Notes: generated by a model not told the origin, from the sequence alone. A stretch of DNA of 64,000 bases from Marinibacterium anthonyi (GCA_003217735.2 CP031585.1:2467501-2531500), one strand, 5' to 3'; shown: positions 8,129-17,341, counted from the stretch's first letter. Program-made: numbers and translations.

Positions 8129-9433
8129 TCATTTCTCCGGGATCAGCCCGCGCGGGCTGAACCGCAGCACCAGAAGCAGGATCACCCCCATCGTCAGCAG
8201 CCGCATATGCGCCGCGCTGTCCAGAAGATGCACCTTGAGCGCGCTGTCGTCCGCCATTCCCGACGTCAGGACCTGCAGCAGGAACAGGCCGATGGGTTCG
8301 ACCTGCACCCAGAGAAACCAGATCAGCAGCGCCCCCAGAACGGCGCCAAAGTTGTTTCCCGACCCGCCCACGATCACCATCACCCAGATCAGGAAGGTGA
8401 ACCGCAGCGGCTGGTAGGTGCCCGGTGTCAGCTGCCCGTCAAGCGTTGTCATCATGGCCCCCGCGATCCCGCAGATGGCCGACCCCAGCACGAAGACCTG
8501 CAGATGCCGGCGGGTCACGTCCTTGCCCATGGCTTCGGCCGCGACCTCGTTGTCGCGGATCGCGCGCATCATCCGGCCCCAGGGGCTTTTCAGCGCCATC
8601 TGCACCATCCACAGCAACACCAGCAGCACCACCAGGAACAGCGCCGTGTACCCCAGCTTGACGTAAAGCGTCGATGCCGTGACCGGGTCCAGCCCCAGCC
8701 CCGCCGCGGCGTCCACAAAGCCCGGATCGTTCTGCAGGTCGATCTCGTATGGCACGGGCCGGGGCAGGCCGACCACGTTCTTCACGCCCCGCGCCATCCA
8801 GTCCTCGTTCTTCATCACCGAAATGATGATCTCGGCGATCCCCAGCGTCGCGATGGCCAGGTAATCGGACCTCAACCCCAGCGCCGTCTTGCCGATCAGC
8901 CAGGCCGCGCCCGCCGCCAGCACCCCGCCGACCGGCCAGGCGATCAGCACGGGCAGGCCCAGCCCGCCCAGGAATCCTTCGCCCGCCGGATTGACCTGTT
9001 CCACCGCCTCGACCGCCGGGTCGAAGACCGCGCGAAACACGAAGAAACCCACGACCAGGATCGCCGTCACCGCCAGCGCGCGCGCCTTGCCCCTGGCCAT
9101 CCGCTTGTACGCCACGATCGCCGCCACGATCGTGCCCGCCCCCAATGCCAGCCCCGCCAGGACACCCAGCCCGCCCTCGGCCCAGGCCTCGCCCACGGGG
9201 GGCATCGACACCAGAACCGTGGCCAGCCCGCCAAGCGCCACGAAGCCCATGACGCCGACATTGAACAGCCCGGCGAACCCCCATTGCAGGTTCACCCCGA
9301 TCGCCATGACGGCCGACACCAACCCCATGTTCAGGATCAGGATCGCCGAGTTCCAGCTTTGCGTGATCCCCGTTAGCACGATCAGCACGCCCACCAGCGC
9401 GAACAGCAGCACGTTCTTCACCGCCGGAGTCAT
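8129..9433 (-). CDS. livM: Branched-chain amino acid-type ABC permease LivM
   Basis: 434 aa, longer than the usual 300-420 aa because of extra membrane segments between residues 95 and 180. About ten membrane helices are visible. The core motif GLRSDYLAIATLGIAEII and the EAA-like loop MMRAIRDNEVAAEAMGKD mark it as LivM. Its ATG overlaps the stop of livH by four bases (ATGA), so the two permeases are coupled. With LivH it forms the channel of the importer encoded between 8129 and 13876. The family also contains urea, amide and other importers, so the substrate is not certain. Confidence 0.92.
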   Translation of the reverse strand: MTPAVKNVLLFALVGVLIVLTGITQSWNSAILILNMGLVSAVMAIGVNLQWGFAGLFNVGVMGFVALGGLATVLVSMPPVGEAWAEGGLGVLAGLALGAGTIVAAIVAYKRMARGKARALAVTAILVVGFFVFRAVFDPAVEAVEQVNPAGEGFLGGLGLPVLIAWPVGGVLAAGAAWLIGKTALGLRSDYLAIATLGIAEIIISVMKNEDWMARGVKNVVGLPRPVPYEIDLQNDPGFVDAAAGLGLDPVTASTLYVKLGYTALFLVVLLVLLWMVQMALKSPWGRMMRAIRDNEVAAEAMGKDVTRRHLQVFVLGSAICGIAGAMMTTLDGQLTPGTYQPLRFTFLIWVMVIVGGSGNNFGAVLGALLIWFLWVQVEPIGLFLLQVLTSGMADDSALKVHLLDSAAHMRLLTMGVILLLVLRFSPRGLIPEK

Positions 9434-10440
9434 ACCGATTTCCCCTTGAACAATCCGGTCGGCCGGAACAGCAGAACGATCAGCAGGATCATGAAGCTCA
9501 CCGCGAACTTGTAATCGGTGCTCAGAAGCTGCACCAATCCCGACGGTTCCAGCGTCTCGGGCAGCATGTAGCCCAGCACCTTCTTCCAGGCATAGGTGAT
9601 CGTGACCTCGGAAAAGGCGATGATGAATCCGCCCGCGATGGCCCCCAGCGGCGAGCCCAGCCCGCCGACGATGGCCGAGGCGAAGATCGGCAGCAGCAGC
9701 TGGAAATAGACGAAGGGCTTGAACGACTTGTCGAGCCCGTAGAGCACGCCCGCCACCGTCGCCAGCGCCGCCACGATCAGCCAGGTATAGGTCACCACCC
9801 GTTCCGGGTTGATCCCCGACAACAGGGCCAGGTCCTCGTTGTCGGAATAGGCCCGCATCGACTTGCCGGTGCGGGTGCGGTTCAAAAACCAGAACAACAA
9901 GGCGACCACGACCACCGCCGTCACGATGGTGATGCCCTGCGTCGTCTTGAACGCCAGCCCTTCGTCCAGGCCCGTCATCTCCTTGAAGGTGCGCGCCGAG
10001 ATGATGAAACGTTCGCCATCGCCAAAGCGCTGGTCATCGGGGCCGATGATGAAACGCACCAGGCCATTGTAGATGAACATCACGCCCATCGACACGATCA
10101 CCAGGATCACCGGCTTGGCCCTGGCCTCGCGGTAGAACCGATAGACCACGCGGTCGGTCAGCAGCACCAGCGCCATGCAGCCCAGGATCCCGAAGGGCAG
10201 CGCCAGCAGCGCCGTCGGCAGGGGCCCGAACGAGACGCCCATCGACTGCAGCCACCAGGTCACCAGCACGGTCACCATGGTCCCGAAGGCCATCGTGTCG
10301 CCATGGGCGAAGTTGGAAAACCGCAGGATCCCGTAGATCAACGTCACCCCCAGCGCCCCCAGCGCCAGCTGCGAACCATAGGCCATCGCGGGGATGAACA
10401 CGAAATTGGCAAAGGCCACCAGGGCGTTGAGCAGATCCAT
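9430..10440 (-). CDS. livH: Branched-chain amino acid-type ABC permease LivH
   Basis: 336 aa, standard length. The N-terminus GVTLIYGILRFSNFAHGDTMAFG is the LivH hallmark, and the cytoplasmic loop MRAYSDNEDLALLSGINPERV is the ATPase contact. About eight membrane segments are visible. The start at 10440 (MDLLNALVAF) was chosen because the family begins here. The open frame runs on upstream into a basic, low-complexity stretch that is antisense to the neighbouring gene. AAGGGC lies upstream. It follows the small exported protein after a short gap and overlaps livM by four bases. Confidence 0.92.
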   Translation of the reverse strand: MDLLNALVAFANFVFIPAMAYGSQLALGALGVTLIYGILRFSNFAHGDTMAFGTMVTVLVTWWLQSMGVSFGPLPTALLALPFGILGCMALVLLTDRVVYRFYREARAKPVILVIVSMGVMFIYNGLVRFIIGPDDQRFGDGERFIISARTFKEMTGLDEGLAFKTTQGITIVTAVVVVALLFWFLNRTRTGKSMRAYSDNEDLALLSGINPERVVTYTWLIVAALATVAGVLYGLDKSFKPFVYFQLLLPIFASAIVGGLGSPLGAIAGGFIIAFSEVTITYAWKKVLGYMLPETLEPSGLVQLLSTDYKFAVSFMILLIVLLFRPTGLFKGKSV

Positions 10441-10495
10441 CAGAAGGCCCTTCCGACAGCCCCGGCCGGCAAGGTCCTGGCAAACCGTGACTGTT

Positions 10496-10948
10496 TCACT
10501 CGTCCGCCTCCGTGCAGGTACCCGTGCTGGCGCCCGAGAAGAAGCGCCAGTCGTCTTCCTCGTCGAAGGCGATGTAAAAGCCGTACTGGAACGACGCATC
10601 GCCGTTCTCGGCCACGATCAGCCGGTACAGACTGCTCGACGCCCGGGGCTCCTCGGTCTCGATCACGCCGTCGAAGACCAGCAGCCGCGCGTGACGGCTC
10701 AGCGTGACGTCGCGACTGTCCTTGTTCATCGTGTCATACAGCGAATAGGCCTCGTTCTGCGCGTCATACTCGACGGTGTACCAGGTGTCCTCGGGCGCGC
10801 AGGCGCGGTCCAGCTTGTCGCAGGTGGCCTCGAAACGGCACTCCAGCAGCGGCTCCCAGTCCGGGTCGTCTTCGGCCAGGGCCGATCCGGCAAACATCAG
10901 CGACAGTACGGCGGCCCGTGCCGCGATCTTCGGTAATTGGTAGGTCAT
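10496..10948 (-). CDS. Small exported protein inside the liv operon, unknown function
   Basis: 150 aa. A clear signal peptide (residues 1 to about 25, ending GSALA-ED) directs it to the periplasm. The mature part is acidic with four cysteines (LECRFEATC, RACAP, TGTCTE), which may pair. I recognise no named domain. Its ATG overlaps the livF stop by four bases (ATGA), so it is made together with the transporter. Placement between LivF and LivH suggests an accessory envelope role for this importer, but that is inference only. Confidence 0.75.
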   Translation of the reverse strand: MTYQLPKIAARAAVLSLMFAGSALAEDDPDWEPLLECRFEATCDKLDRACAPEDTWYTVEYDAQNEAYSLYDTMNKDSRDVTLSRHARLLVFDGVIETEEPRASSSLYRLIVAENGDASFQYGFYIAFDEEDDWRFFSGASTGTCTEADE

Positions 10949-11766
10949 CCGCCCAGGAAACTCCGTCTTACTTCTGGATCGGCCAGCAGGTCCTGGCCGG
11001 TTCCGGTATAGGCATTGCGCCCCTGCACAAGCACATAGCCCTTGTCGGCGATCTCCAGTGCCTGGCGGGCGTTCTGTTCGACCATCAGGATCGGGATGCC
11101 GGTGCGCGCCACCTCGATGATTCGGTCGAACAATTCATCCATCACGATGGGGCTGACCCCGGCGGTGGGTTCATCCAGCATCAAGACCTTGGGCCGGGTC
11201 ATCAGCGCGCGGCCCACGGCCACCTGCTGGCGTTGCCCGCCCGACAATTCGCCGGCCGGCTGTTTGCGCTTTTCCTTCAGGATCGGGAACAGGTCATAGA
11301 CCTGCGCCATGGTGCCCGAGAAATCGTCGCGCCGGATGAACGCGCCCATCTCGAGGTTCTCCTCGACCGTGAGCGAGGTGAAGATGTTCGAGGTCTGCGG
11401 CACGAACCCCATCCCCGCCACCACCCGGTCCTGCGGCGACAGGTCGGTGATGTCGACATCGTCCAGCCGCACCGACCCCGACCTCACGTCCAGCATCCCG
11501 AAGATCGCCTTCATCGCCGTCGACTTGCCCGCCCCGTTGGGCCCCACGATCACCGCGATCTCGCCCCGGTTCACCGCCACGGTACATTCGTGCAGGATGT
11601 CCGGCCCCGCGCCATAGCCGCCCGTCATGCAATCCCCGATCAGGAACGCCTCGTTCGTGCGCCGCGCCCCGCCGGTGCCGGGCCGCGCCCGCAAGGTGCC
11701 CACGCCGTCCGGATTGGCAATCGATCGATCCCGGTTGCCCCGATCGTCATAGGCTCCGCTGCTCAA
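10945..11766 (-). CDS. livF: Branched-chain amino acid-type ABC ATPase LivF
   Basis: 273 aa. Walker A is GPNGAGKS, the signature LSGGQRQQ and Walker B VLMLDEPTAGVSP. The LivF-specific stretch VPQTSNIFTSLTVEENLEMGA and the C-terminal LLADPEVRRSFLGG are present. There are about 40 extra residues before the ABC fold (start MSSGAYDDRGNRDRS), longer than in E. coli LivF (237 aa). This extension appears usual for rhodobacterial homologues as far as I recall. It lies 48 bases behind livG, with a copy of the GTATTT repeat in the gap, and is coupled to the small exported protein. Confidence 0.92.
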   Translation of the reverse strand: MSSGAYDDRGNRDRSIANPDGVGTLRARPGTGGARRTNEAFLIGDCMTGGYGAGPDILHECTVAVNRGEIAVIVGPNGAGKSTAMKAIFGMLDVRSGSVRLDDVDITDLSPQDRVVAGMGFVPQTSNIFTSLTVEENLEMGAFIRRDDFSGTMAQVYDLFPILKEKRKQPAGELSGGQRQQVAVGRALMTRPKVLMLDEPTAGVSPIVMDELFDRIIEVARTGIPILMVEQNARQALEIADKGYVLVQGRNAYTGTGQDLLADPEVRRSFLGG

Positions 11767-11780
11767 ACCCGCGCCCCTGT

Positions 11781-11800
11781 CTTCTTCTTGGTCAAAATAC
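11781..11800 (-). repeat. 3'-end repeat, copy 1 (subtype CCAAGAAGAAG)
   Basis: Reads GTATTTTGACCAAGAAGAAG on the minus strand, 15 bases behind the livG stop and in the same orientation as livG. It is one of seven copies in this window, all close behind a stop codon. Confidence 0.8.
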
Positions 11801-11814
11801 CTGATCCCATCCCA

Positions 11815-12600
11815 TCAACCCGCACCCGCGGCCGCCTTGTTCTTCAACCCGGTCCCAAGGTACGCCTCGATCACGTGCTCGTTCGCCTTGATCTCGTCCA
11901 GCGTGCCCTCGGCCAGAACCTTGCCCTCGGCCATGCAGATCACCGGATCGCAAAGCCGGCCGATGAAATCCATGTCGTGTTCGATGACCACGAACGTATA
12001 GCCGCGTTCCCGGTTCAGCCGCACGATGGCGTCGCCAATGGTGTTCAGCAATGTCCGGTTCACGCCCGCGCCGACCTCGTCCAGGAAGACGATGCGCGCA
12101 TCCACCATCATGGTGCGGCCCAGCTCCAGCAGCTTCTTCTGCCCGCCCGACACCTGGCCCGCCTTGTGATCGGCCAGGTGTTCGATGGTCAGGAACTCCA
12201 GCACCTCGTCCGCCTTGGCGCGCAGCGCGCGTTCCTCGTCGGCGATGCGCTTGCGGCCCACCCAGGTGTTCCACAGGCTTTCGCCGGTCTGCCCGCCCGG
12301 CACCATCATCAGGTTCTCGCGGCAGGACATCGAATGGAATTCATGCGCGATCTGGAAGGTCCGCAGAAGCCCCTTGTGGAACAGGTCGTGCGGCGGCAGG
12401 CCGGTGATGTCCTCGCCCTCCATCGTGACGCGCCCCGACGTCGGCTCCAGAACCCCCGCCACCACGTTGAACAGCGTCGTCTTGCCCGCGCCGTTCGGCC
12501 CGATCAGCCCGGTGATGGACCCCTTGCCGATGGTCAGAGAGGCGCCGTCCACCGCGTGGAAGCCCCCGAAATGCTTGTGCAGATCCTCGACGACGATCAT
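11815..12600 (-). CDS. livG: Branched-chain amino acid-type ABC ATPase LivG
   Basis: 261 aa. It starts MIVVEDLHKHFGGFHAVDG, the normal LivG N-terminus. Walker A is GPNGAGKT, the signature VSGGQKKL and Walker B IVFLDEVGAGVN. The usual DEP after Walker B is DEV here. The LivG-type C-terminus (AEGTLDEIKANEHVIEAYLG) is present. It pairs with LivF to power the LivHM channel. It lies about 90 bases behind the binding-protein gene, separated by a strong hairpin that may lower downstream expression relative to the binding protein. Confidence 0.92.
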   Translation of the reverse strand: MIVVEDLHKHFGGFHAVDGASLTIGKGSITGLIGPNGAGKTTLFNVVAGVLEPTSGRVTMEGEDITGLPPHDLFHKGLLRTFQIAHEFHSMSCRENLMMVPGGQTGESLWNTWVGRKRIADEERALRAKADEVLEFLTIEHLADHKAGQVSGGQKKLLELGRTMMVDARIVFLDEVGAGVNRTLLNTIGDAIVRLNRERGYTFVVIEHDMDFIGRLCDPVICMAEGKVLAEGTLDEIKANEHVIEAYLGTGLKNKAAAGAG

Positions 12601-12641
12601 TCATCCATCCCCGCGCCGTTTTCCGGCGCTTATGTGCAGAT

Positions 12642-12668
12642 ACGGCCCGGACACAAGGTCCGGGCCGT
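12642..12668 (-). promoter_or_regulatory. GC-rich hairpin between the binding-protein gene and livG
   Basis: An 11-bp perfect stem ACGGCCCGGAC/GTCCGGGCCGT closes a five-base loop. No U-run follows on the minus strand, so it is probably an mRNA stabiliser or a leaky attenuator rather than a full terminator. Such hairpins commonly follow highly expressed binding-protein genes in transporter operons. Confidence 0.6.
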
Positions 12669-12691
12669 CGCATTAGACCCGTGATGACAGC

Positions 12692-13876
12692 TCAGCGGTA
12701 CTTCACGGTGGTGATCTCGCCATCCTCGATGACGATCTGGCGATAGTTGCCCGCGCTTTCACCGGGGCCGATCAGTTCGACGGCAGAGGCGCCCACGTAA
12801 TCGATGTCGCCGCCGTCCTTGAGGATCTGCAGCGCCTTGCCCAGTTCGCCCGGCAGGATCTTCTCGCCCGGCGCGTTGGCCACGTCCATCACCTTGTCCT
12901 TGTAGACCGACGAATCGGTGGATCCGGCCGCCTGCATCGCCAGCAGGATGAGTGCCGCGGCGTCATAGCTTTCCGGGGCAAAGGGCGAGGTGGCGTCAAA
13001 GGCATCGCCCACCAGTTCGGCAAAGACGCCGGCGCCTTCGCTGTCGGTGCCCGGGTGCTGGCCGGTGGAGCCGTCGATCTCGGTGCCGAAGTTCTCGACC
13101 AGCTTGGCGCTGATCATCCCGTCGGGGAAGTGGAACGTGTCGAAGGCGCCGGAATCCAGCGCCGCGCGCACGATGCCCGATCCGCCCTGGTCCACGTAGC
13201 CCGCCACGACCAGCCGATCGCCGCCCGCGGCCGCCAGCGCGCCGACCTCGGCCGAATAATCGGCCTTGCCGTCTTCATGGGCTGCGCTGATCGTCACGGT
13301 GCCGCCGGCCTCCTCGAAGGCGGCCTGGAAGCTGTCGGCCAGGCCCTTGCCGTAATCGTTGTTGGTATAGGTGACGGCGACTTCCTTGATGCCTTCCTCC
13401 ATCAGGATGTCTGTCATCACGACACCCTGGCGCGCATCAGACGGCGCGGTCCGGAAGAACAGGCCGTTGTCCTCGGCGGTCGAGAGCGCGGGCGAGGTGG
13501 CGGAGGGCGAGATCATCACGATGCCGTTTGGCACGGCGACGTTCGACAGGATCGCGCCGGTCACGCCGGAGCAATCCGCTCCCATGATGCCGGCGACCCC
13601 GTCGGAGGTGATCAGGCGTTCGGCAGCGGCGGTGGCGGCGCCGGCGTCGATGCAGGTCGAATCCGCGCGCATCGGCGTCACGGTGTCCCCGTCAAGCAGC
13701 AGGCCGCTGTCGCTGACTTCCTTGATCGCCATTTCGGCACCGGCGGCCATCGCGGGTGCCAGGGATTCAAGCGGGCCGGTGAAGCCCAGGATCACGCCCA
13801 GCTTGACTTCGTCTGCCGCGGCGATCCCCGCGGTCAGCGCCGTGGCCGCCGTCGCGGCAAGCAGCGTCTTAAACAT
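12692..13876 (-). CDS. LIV-type periplasmic substrate-binding protein
   Basis: 394 aa, type I periplasmic binding protein. The signal peptide MFKTLLAATAATALTAGIAAA is cleaved before DEVKLG. The mature N-terminus VILGFTGPLESLAPAMAAGAEMA is the LivJ/HAAT fold start; DSTCIDAGAATAAAERLI and the GADCSGVTGAI loop follow. The start is backed by GGGAG six bases upstream; the longer open frame is a shadow. It heads the operon for livG-livF-(exported protein)-livH-livM. The ligand cannot be assigned; branched-chain amino acids are the default for the family. Confidence 0.92.
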   Translation of the reverse strand: MFKTLLAATAATALTAGIAAADEVKLGVILGFTGPLESLAPAMAAGAEMAIKEVSDSGLLLDGDTVTPMRADSTCIDAGAATAAAERLITSDGVAGIMGADCSGVTGAILSNVAVPNGIVMISPSATSPALSTAEDNGLFFRTAPSDARQGVVMTDILMEEGIKEVAVTYTNNDYGKGLADSFQAAFEEAGGTVTISAAHEDGKADYSAEVGALAAAGGDRLVVAGYVDQGGSGIVRAALDSGAFDTFHFPDGMISAKLVENFGTEIDGSTGQHPGTDSEGAGVFAELVGDAFDATSPFAPESYDAAALILLAMQAAGSTDSSVYKDKVMDVANAPGEKILPGELGKALQILKDGGDIDYVGASAVELIGPGESAGNYRQIVIEDGEITTVKYR

Positions 13877-13889
13877 TGGTATCTCCCGT

Positions 13890-13909
13890 GTTGGAACAAG
13901 ATGTTCAAC
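13890..13909. promoter_or_regulatory. Imperfect palindrome upstream of the liv operon
   Basis: GTTGGAACA-AGA-TGTTCAAC forms an inverted repeat with one extra base in the left arm, 14 to 33 bases before the binding-protein ATG. It could be an operator for the divergent liv and aldose dehydrogenase genes. No known regulator is assigned. Confidence 0.3.
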
Positions 13910-14042
13910 TGGAACCGTATCAAGGGTTTCTGAAAAGGAAAGCCCCGGGTGGCGCGGGTTCCCCAAGGACAATTGCAAGGAGAGTTGGCCAGACGCTTTC
14001 GAGGATTTATTGTTCGCAGCGTATTCACCGGAGGCCTGTTTC

Positions 14043-15134
14043 ATGCGTTGGATCGCTGTCCTTGCAACCTTGCTGCTGCCGATGGCCGCGTTGGCCGAAA
14101 CCCTGTCCACGTCCGCGGGTGCCGTGCGGGTCGTCCCGCTGACCAAGGGGCTCAGGCAGCCCTGGGGCATCGGCATCCTTCCGGACGGGCGTGTCCTGGT
14201 GACGGAACGGGGCGGCGATCTGCTGCTTCTGGGCGCGGGACGTCCGCGCAAGGTCGCGGGCGTGCCGGCGGTCTGGGCCAAGGGGCAGGGCGGTTTGCTG
14301 GACATCACCATCGCGCGTGATTTCGCCCAGACGCGCGAGATCTTCCTGACCTATGCCAAGGCCCAGCCCGGCGGCGCCGGCACCGCGCTGGCGGTGGCGC
14401 GGCTGAGCGAGGATGGCGCCAGCCTGAGCGATGTGCGCACGATCTTCGAGATGACGCCCGGCGGCGGGTCGAACATCCAGTTCGGCTCCCGCGTGGTAGA
14501 AGCCCCGGACGGCACGCTGTTTGTCACCATCGGCGACCGGGGTCGGGCCGCCCTGGCGCAGGATCTGTCGGTGCACAACGGCACGGTAGTGCGGGTGAAC
14601 CGCGACGGATCGGTCCCGCCGGACAACCCCTTTGTCGGCCAGCCGGGCATCCGCCCCGAGATCTGGAGCTATGGGCACCGCAATCCCCAGGGCGCGGGGC
14701 TGGATGAACGGGGGCGGTTGTGGGTGGTCGAACACGGCGCCCAGGGCGGCGACGAGGTGAACCTGATCCGCAAGGGCGCCAATTACGGCTGGCCGGTGAT
14801 CTCCTACGGCGTGAACTACGACGGCACGAAGATCGGCGAGGGCACGGCGAAACCGGGCCTGGAGCAGCCCGATTTCTACTGGGATCCCTCGATGGCGCCC
14901 TCGGGGCTGATGGTCTATTCCGGCAAGCTGTGGCCGGACTGGGCGGGCGATATATTTGTCGGGTCTCTCAAGTTCCACTACATCGCGCGGCTTGACGGAT
15001 CGCCGCTGGCCGAGGTCGAGCAGATCAGGGGCCGCGCGAGCGGTCGGGTGCGCGATATCGTGGAAGGGCCGGACGGGGCGATCTGGTTCCTCTCGGTGCG
15101 CGACGGGGCGATTTACAGGATGACGCCGCAATAG
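14043..15134 (+). CDS. PQQ-dependent aldose sugar dehydrogenase (YliI/Asd type)
   Basis: 363 aa. The signal peptide MRWIAVLATLLLPMAALA predicts a periplasmic enzyme. The six-bladed soluble glucose dehydrogenase fold is marked by LRQPWGIGILPDGRVLVTERGG, EIWSYGHRNPQGAGLDERGRLW, EHGAQGGDEVNLI and NYGWPVISYG. YliI-type proteins oxidise aldoses with PQQ and Ca. The start was set at the signal peptide; the open frame extends far upstream only as antisense to the binding-protein gene. It is transcribed divergently from the liv operon. PQQ synthesis genes are not in the window, so the cofactor is presumably made elsewhere or imported. Confidence 0.88.
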   Translation: MRWIAVLATLLLPMAALAETLSTSAGAVRVVPLTKGLRQPWGIGILPDGRVLVTERGGDLLLLGAGRPRKVAGVPAVWAKGQGGLLDITIARDFAQTREIFLTYAKAQPGGAGTALAVARLSEDGASLSDVRTIFEMTPGGGSNIQFGSRVVEAPDGTLFVTIGDRGRAALAQDLSVHNGTVVRVNRDGSVPPDNPFVGQPGIRPEIWSYGHRNPQGAGLDERGRLWVVEHGAQGGDEVNLIRKGANYGWPVISYGVNYDGTKIGEGTAKPGLEQPDFYWDPSMAPSGLMVYSGKLWPDWAGDIFVGSLKFHYIARLDGSPLAEVEQIRGRASGRVRDIVEGPDGAIWFLSVRDGAIYRMTPQ

Positions 15135-15170
15135 GGATCCGTTCTGGCGAACGGACGCCTTCGGCGAGCG

Positions 15171-15190
15171 GTATTTTTGCCAAGAAGAAG
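15171..15190 (+). repeat. 3'-end repeat, copy 2 (subtype CCAAGAAGAAG)
   Basis: GTATTTTTGCCAAGAAGAAG stands 37 bases behind the aldose dehydrogenase stop and in the same orientation as that gene. Confidence 0.8.
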
Positions 15191-15298
15191 ACGAAGGTCG
15201 CGCGAAAATGGCGCGGACGGGCGGGAAAGTGGCGGGGACTGGATGGTCTTGCCGCGCGGGCGGGGTAATCTGCGGCGAAGAAGAAGAATGGAAGTTCC

Positions 15299-17332
15299 AT
15301 GGCCCAGGATCCCCTTGTCGTATTCACCCCCTCCGGCAAGCGTGGCCGGTTTCCCGCCGGAACGCCGGTTCTGAGCGCGGCGCGGCAATTGGGGGTGGAC
15401 CTGGATTCCGTCTGTGGCGGGCGCGGCATCTGTTCGAAGTGCCAGGTGACGCCGTCCTACGGGGATTTCCCCAAGCATGGGGTCAGCGTGCGCGACGGCG
15501 CGCTGTCGGACTGGAATGCCGTCGAGGACCGTTATGACAAGAAGCGCGGGCTGAAGCCGGGGCGGCGGCTGGGCTGCCAGGCGACGATCCTGGGCGACGT
15601 GGTCATCGACGTGCCGCCCGAAAGCCAGGTGCACCGCCAGGTGGTGCGCAAGGCCGCCACCGAACGGGCGATCGCGATGGATCCCGCCACGCGGCTTCAT
15701 TTCGTCACCGTGAACGCGCCCGACATGCACGAGCCCACCGGCGACCTGGAACGGCTGCAGGCGGCGCTGGCCGATCAATGGGGCGTAGAGGGCGCGCGGG
15801 CCGACCTGACGCTGATCGCCAAGCTGCAGAAGGCGCTGCGCAAGGGCGACTGGCAGGTGACGGTGGCGGTCTTTGACGATCACACGCCCGCACCGCCGCG
15901 GATTGTCGAGATCTGGCCGGGGTTGCACGAGGACGGGCTTTACGGGCTGGCGATCGACCTGGGCTCGACGACCATCGCGGCGCATCTGACCAACCTCGAC
16001 AATGGCGCGGTGGTTGCCTCGTCCGGCCTGATGAATCCGCAGATCCGCTTTGGCGAGGACCTGATGAGCCGGGTGTCCTACGCGATGATGAACCCCGGCG
16101 GCGAGGCCGAGATGACGCGCGCCGTGCGCGCGGCGCTGAACGATCTGGCGGGCGCGATTGCCGCCGAGGCCGGGATCGACCCGACGCTGATCCTCGAGAC
16201 GGTCTTTGTCTGCAACCCGGTGATGCACCACCTGTTGCTGGGGCTGGATCCCGTGGAACTGGGGCAGGCGCCTTTCGCGCTGGCGACGTCGCATGCGATG
16301 TCGCTGGCCGCGGCGGACCTGGGGCTGGACGCCATCAATCCCCGGGCGCGCACCTATATCCTGCCCTGTATCGCCGGCCACGTGGGGGCCGACGCCGCCG
16401 CCGTGGCGCTGTCGGAGGAACCGGGCAAGTCCGAGGACCTGGTGCTGATCGTCGACGTGGGCACCAATGCCGAGATCCTGCTGGGCAACACCACCAGGGT
16501 GCTGGCCTGCTCGTCGCCCACGGGACCCGCCTTCGAGGGGGCGCAGATCAGTTCCGGCCAGCGTGCCGCACCCGGCGCCATCGAACGGATCGAGATCGAC
16601 CCGGTGACCAAGGAGCCCCGGTTCCGGGTGATCGGCAGCGACCTGTGGTCCGACGATCCGGGCTTTGACAAGGTCGTGGAGGCGACGGGCGTCACCGGCA
16701 TCTGCGGATCCGGTATCATCGAGGCGGTGGCCGAGATGCGCATGGCGGGGCTGCTGGATGCGGGCGGGCTGATCGGGTCGGCGGACCAGACCGGCACGGC
16801 GCGGTGCGTGCCCGACGGGCGGACGCATTCCTACCTGGTCCATGACGGCGGCGCCGAGGGCGGGCCGCGGATCACCGTCACCCAGGGCGACATCCGGGCG
16901 ATCCAGCTGGCCAAGTCGGCGCTTTACGCCGGGGCGCGGCTGTTGATGGACGAGATGGGCGTCGACACCGTCGACCGGGTGGTTCTGGCCGGGGCCTTCG
17001 GCGCGCATATCTCGACGAAACACGCGATGGTTCTGGGCATGATCCCCGACGCGCCGTTGGACAAGGTGACCAGCGCGGGCAATGCCGCCGGGACGGGCGC
17101 GCGCATCGCGCTGTGCAACCGGGCGGCGCGGGCCGAAATCGAACGGGTCGTGGGCCGGATCACCAAGGTCGAAACTGCCATCGAGCCCCGGTTCCAGGAG
17201 CATTTCGTCGCCGCCAATGCGATCCCCCACGCGACGGATCCGTTTGCGAACCTGTCGGCCATCGTCACCCTGCCGCAGGTCAGCTTCAACACCGGTGGCG
17301 ACCGCGAAGGCCGCAGGCGGCGCCGCCGCTAG
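15299..17332 (+). CDS. [2Fe-2S]/ASKHA protein, RACo-type corrinoid-activation family (DUF4445)
   Basis: 677 aa. The N-terminal ferredoxin domain has C39-x5-C45-x2-C48 and C93, the plant-type [2Fe-2S] ligands. A middle domain (about 110-210) leads into an ASKHA ATPase fold with GLAIDLGSTTIAAHL (about residue 218) and the second phosphate loop LIVDVGTNAEILLG. The C-terminus ends in basic GRRRRRR. RACo/RamA proteins reductively activate corrinoid methyl-transfer proteins using ATP. In roseobacters they usually lie near MttB-like methyltransferases and a corrinoid protein; none is next to it here. A cobalamin-riboswitch gene lies 2.4 kb away, but a link is only inferred. Confidence 0.85.
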   Translation: MAQDPLVVFTPSGKRGRFPAGTPVLSAARQLGVDLDSVCGGRGICSKCQVTPSYGDFPKHGVSVRDGALSDWNAVEDRYDKKRGLKPGRRLGCQATILGDVVIDVPPESQVHRQVVRKAATERAIAMDPATRLHFVTVNAPDMHEPTGDLERLQAALADQWGVEGARADLTLIAKLQKALRKGDWQVTVAVFDDHTPAPPRIVEIWPGLHEDGLYGLAIDLGSTTIAAHLTNLDNGAVVASSGLMNPQIRFGEDLMSRVSYAMMNPGGEAEMTRAVRAALNDLAGAIAAEAGIDPTLILETVFVCNPVMHHLLLGLDPVELGQAPFALATSHAMSLAAADLGLDAINPRARTYILPCIAGHVGADAAAVALSEEPGKSEDLVLIVDVGTNAEILLGNTTRVLACSSPTGPAFEGAQISSGQRAAPGAIERIEIDPVTKEPRFRVIGSDLWSDDPGFDKVVEATGVTGICGSGIIEAVAEMRMAGLLDAGGLIGSADQTGTARCVPDGRTHSYLVHDGGAEGGPRITVTQGDIRAIQLAKSALYAGARLLMDEMGVDTVDRVVLAGAFGAHISTKHAMVLGMIPDAPLDKVTSAGNAAGTGARIALCNRAARAEIERVVGRITKVETAIEPRFQEHFVAANAIPHATDPFANLSAIVTLPQVSFNTGGDREGRRRRRR

Positions 17333-17341
17333 GGTATGGCG

